Source: Hyphomicrobiales bacterium
Lineage (GTDB): Bacteria; Pseudomonadota; Alphaproteobacteria; Rhizobiales; Rhizobiaceae
Length of the DNA: 64,000 nt
Assembly: GCA_900472925.1 (NCBI GenBank)
Contig: UCJU01000002.1
Coordinates: 175,015-239,014, forward strand
Reading direction: 5' to 3'
Part shown: piece after piece, positions 61,954 through 64,000 of the stretch
How positions within the stretch are numbered: the stretch's first letter is position 1
Layout of the letters: every line of letters starts with the position of its first letter
Notes under the pieces: generated by a model
Databases searched by the model: none
What the model was told of the DNA's origin: nothing
What the model saw: the letters and a program-made list of their open reading frames with translations, nothing else
Translations under genes and position numbers: made by a program

Positions 61954-63336
61954 CTACACCAGACCTTCTGCGGCAATGGCACCCGTCAAACGGTCCAGAG
62001 TGCGACCCATGCGGACCATGATTTCATCAACCTCATCCGCGGTGATGATCAAAGGCGGGCACAGCGCCAGCTGATCGCCAATGGCACGGAAGATCAACCC
62101 TTCCTCGTGGCCTATCATCGAAGCAAGTGCTCCCGCCTTGCCGATCTTTTCGAACGGTTTGCGGGTTTCCTTGTTGGCCACCAGTTCCACGGCACCAATC
62201 AAGCCCGTGCCCCGCGCTTCGCCAACCAGTGGATGGTCTGCGAATGACCGAAGACCGGCCTGGAACTGCGCCTCCAGACGAGCGGCGTTGCCGATCAGGT
62301 CCCGTTCCTGAATGATGGCGAGGTTTTCCAGCGCGACTGCCGAAGCGACCGGATGGCCGGATGCGGTAAAGCCATGACCGAAAGCACCGATCTTTTCGGA
62401 ATTATCGGCAATCGCCTGATAGATCGCATCGGAGAACATGACTGCTGCAAACGGCAGATAGGACGATGTAATTTGCTTGGAAAGCGTCATGATGTCAGGC
62501 GTGAAGCCAAATTTCTCACACCCGAATGTCGTTCCCAGACGCCCGAAGCCGCAGATCACCTCATCAGAGACAATCAGAATATCATTGGCGCGGCAAATGC
62601 GTTCGACGCCCTGCCAATAGCCAGTCGGCGGTGGCATAACCCCGCCAGCTGCCATCACGGGTTCACCGATGAAGGCGGCAATCGTATCGGCACCTTCGGC
62701 TGCGATGACGGCTTCCAGTTCGGCCAGCAGCCGCGATGTAAAAGCCGCCTCATCTTCACCCTCTGCACCGAAGCGGTAGAAATGCGGGCATGTCAGGTGG
62801 TGAACCGGAATAACCGGCAGGTCGAAGTCACGGTGGTTGATCGGCAGACCGGTCAGGCTTCCCGATGCGACGGTGATGCCGTGATAACCCTTGATGCGCG
62901 ACAGAAACTTCTTCTTGTTTGGACGACCCAATGCGTTGTTCATGTACCAGATCATTTTCACGATCGTATCGTTGGCTTCGGAGCCAGACGAGGTGAAGAA
63001 TGCGCGCGTGATGTTTGCAGGCGTCATCTCGACAAGTTTCTCCGCAAGCCGAATAGACGGCTCGTGCGACTTGGACGAGAAGGTATGATAATAGGGCAGC
63101 TTCAACATCTGCTTATAGGCTGCCTCGGCAAGACGCGGCTCTGAGAAGCCCACCGCCACCGACCAGAGACCTGCCAGCCCTTCGATATATTCCTTGCCGC
63201 GATCATCATAAACACGGATGCCCTCGCCTCTCTCGATCACCAACGGACCCGTTCGCTCATGCTGGCGCAGATTGGTGTTTGGGTGCATCGTCGAAGCGAT
63301 ATCCGCGGCGGCGAGTGAGTTGGAGAGGATGTTCAT
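61954..63336 (-). CDS. Class III PLP-dependent aminotransferase (omega-amino acid:pyruvate type)
   Basis: A 460-residue class III transaminase. PENLAGLWSVAVGF-like YIEGLAGLWSVAVGFSEPRLAEAAYKQM near 50-77, FFTSSGSEANDTIVKMIWYMNNA near 113, RIKGYHGITVASGSLTG near 147, PVMAAGGVMPPPTGYWQGV near 225, and IVSDEVICGFGRLGTTFGCEKFGFTPDIMTLSKQITSSYLP near 256-297 with the PLP Asp and Schiff-base Lys (SKQ) are all intact. The annotated ATG 63336 lacks a clear ribosome binding site; an internal ATG at MHPNTN about 17 codons in is an alternative. It is convergent with the LysR gene and downstream of the molybdopterin hydroxylase gene. Confidence 0.88.
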   Translation of the reverse strand: MNILSNSLAAADIASTMHPNTNLRQHERTGPLVIERGEGIRVYDDRGKEYIEGLAGLWSVAVGFSEPRLAEAAYKQMLKLPYYHTFSSKSHEPSIRLAEKLVEMTPANITRAFFTSSGSEANDTIVKMIWYMNNALGRPNKKKFLSRIKGYHGITVASGSLTGLPINHRDFDLPVIPVHHLTCPHFYRFGAEGEDEAAFTSRLLAELEAVIAAEGADTIAAFIGEPVMAAGGVMPPPTGYWQGVERICRANDILIVSDEVICGFGRLGTTFGCEKFGFTPDIMTLSKQITSSYLPFAAVMFSDAIYQAIADNSEKIGAFGHGFTASGHPVASAVALENLAIIQERDLIGNAARLEAQFQAGLRSFADHPLVGEARGTGLIGAVELVANKETRKPFEKIGKAGALASMIGHEEGLIFRAIGDQLALCPPLIITADEVDEIMVRMGRTLDRLTGAIAAEGLV

Positions 63337-63399
63337 GTCAGTCCCATTGGCTGGAGTGATCGTGCAGCAATTTCGTTCGTCTGGCTTTTGGAGGGCGCT

Positions 63400-64000
63400 T
63401 CAGCGCAATGTATTGTCAGCCCAGTCGGGCGCGATATGAGGATGTGACGGCAGCGGCTCCAGATCATGGAGCAGGCGTAAAACGCGCGGTGGTGTCAGTG
63501 GCAAGCGTGCGACGGGTTTTCCGATGGCGCGCGAAACAGCGCAGGCAATTGCCGAACCAACAGCAAGAATGGGAACTTCTCCTGCGCCTTTCGTTCCCAG
63601 CGGCCCCATGGACGGTGCCCCCTCGTAAAGATCGGCGATAACGGGAACCACATCCTGCGCCAGCGGCACGCGGTAGGTCTCGAAGCCATCCTGCGCGATG
63701 CGACCGTCATCTGTTATCGTCACCTCTTCATGCAAGGCGTAACCCAGTCCCTGCACGACGCCACCCTGAACCTGCCCCATGATGGCACGCGGATTGAGCG
63801 CACGCCCGACATCCTGCACCACCCGGTATGCCAGCACCTCGACATGGCCGGTGTCGCGATCGACCGCCACCTCGGCCTCGTGCACAACGAAAACAGGAAT
63901 GTCGAGCGCATCAATAAAGTGCCCCATCTCGCAACCCGCCATCGCTGGCGTGTTCTTTGCGGTAAAGCTGCCTGTGCCTGTGATCGGACCCGTCGTCGCC
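63400..64000 (-). CDS. Xanthine dehydrogenase-family molybdopterin-binding subunit (N-terminal part outside window)
   Basis: About 200 residues of the C-terminal end of a molybdopterin hydroxylase large subunit (XdhB/CoxL class). The frame is open to the right edge and reads GPITGTGSFTAKNTPAMAGCEMGHF at the start, so the gene continues beyond 64000. EVDRDTGHVEVLAYRVVQDVGRALNPRAIMGQVQGGVVQGLGYALHEE and, near the end, GPLGTKGAGEVPILAVGSAIACAVSRAIG, with the catalytic Glu in KGAGE, are typical. Substrates of the family are purines, aldehydes, nicotinate, quinolines and CO. It lies upstream of the class III aminotransferase by 63 bp in the same direction and could be co-transcribed. Confidence 0.88.
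   Translation of the reverse strand, partial: ATTGPITGTGSFTAKNTPAMAGCEMGHFIDALDIPVFVVHEAEVAVDRDTGHVEVLAYRVVQDVGRALNPRAIMGQVQGGVVQGLGYALHEEVTITDDGRIAQDGFETYRVPLAQDVVPVIADLYEGAPSMGPLGTKGAGEVPILAVGSAIACAVSRAIGKPVARLPLTPPRVLRLLHDLEPLPSHPHIAPDWADNTLR

Overview
The window is gene-dense (about 60 protein genes, no rRNA, tRNA, CRISPR array, insertion sequence or phage gene seen) and reads as accessory-replicon or chromid DNA of an alphaproteobacterium of the Rhizobiales, most likely an Agrobacterium/Rhizobium relative. The reasons are the moderate-high GC, the many high-affinity ABC uptake systems each paired with its own regulator and catabolic enzymes, small rhizobial stress-type proteins (DUF6894, DUF2188, host-attachment family), an AttEFGH-like export locus, and GGAAC-N16-(C/G)GTT promoters typical of the alphaproteobacterial general stress sigma factor EcfG. 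Species assignment is inference.

Layout. 1-9866: a sugar locus read leftward, with a CUT1 importer (ATPase, Tat-type binding protein, two permeases), a ribokinase-family kinase, then a TIM-barrel isomerase and a CUT2 (RbsB/RbsA-like) importer that runs off the left edge; an RbsD/FucU mutarotase is divergent. 9867-16990: an ECF sigma factor, DUF6894, a Crp/Fnr regulator, an AttE/AttFG/AttH-like ABC export operon, DUF2188 and a GXWXG/DUF4334 protein. 17105-24081: a dipeptide-type ABC importer (fused DppD-DppF ATPase) ending in an M14 carboxypeptidase-like enzyme. 24386-30251: a FadR-type GntR regulator divergent from an amino-acid ABC importer, a class V aminotransferase-like PLP enzyme and a dihydropyrimidinase. 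30312-38706: an oligopeptide/opine-type importer with a glycerophosphodiesterase and an epimerase, controlled by a divergent SorC-type regulator; the gene set resembles the agrocinopine acc operon. 38765-39169: a host-attachment family protein. 39217-47722: a CUT1 sugar importer divergent from a ROK regulator, a Gfo/Idh/MocA oxidoreductase, a ThuA-like protein and a 2-hydroxyacid dehydrogenase. 47867-51618: CorA, a secreted Gly/Ser/Thr-rich small protein, an MFS exporter with a divergent AraC regulator. 51703-60890: a branched-chain-type (Liv) importer preceded by a 5-oxoprolinase-type PxpABC set joined to its own biotin carboxylase and biotin carrier protein, with a divergent LysR regulator. 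61954-64000: a class III aminotransferase and the C-terminal part of a molybdopterin hydroxylase large subunit.

The regulatory layer is the most striking thing read directly from the sequence. Every binding-protein gene in the window is followed at once by a perfect or near-perfect GC-rich hairpin of unrelated sequence, which would let the binding protein be made in excess of its permeases. A 31-bp nested palindrome matching the FadR operator type separates the GntR gene from its presumed target operon. Two copies of one operator-like sequence sit at the two divergent promoters of the ROK locus. Three small stress-type genes share an EcfG-type promoter. No substrate of any transporter can be read from sequence alone.
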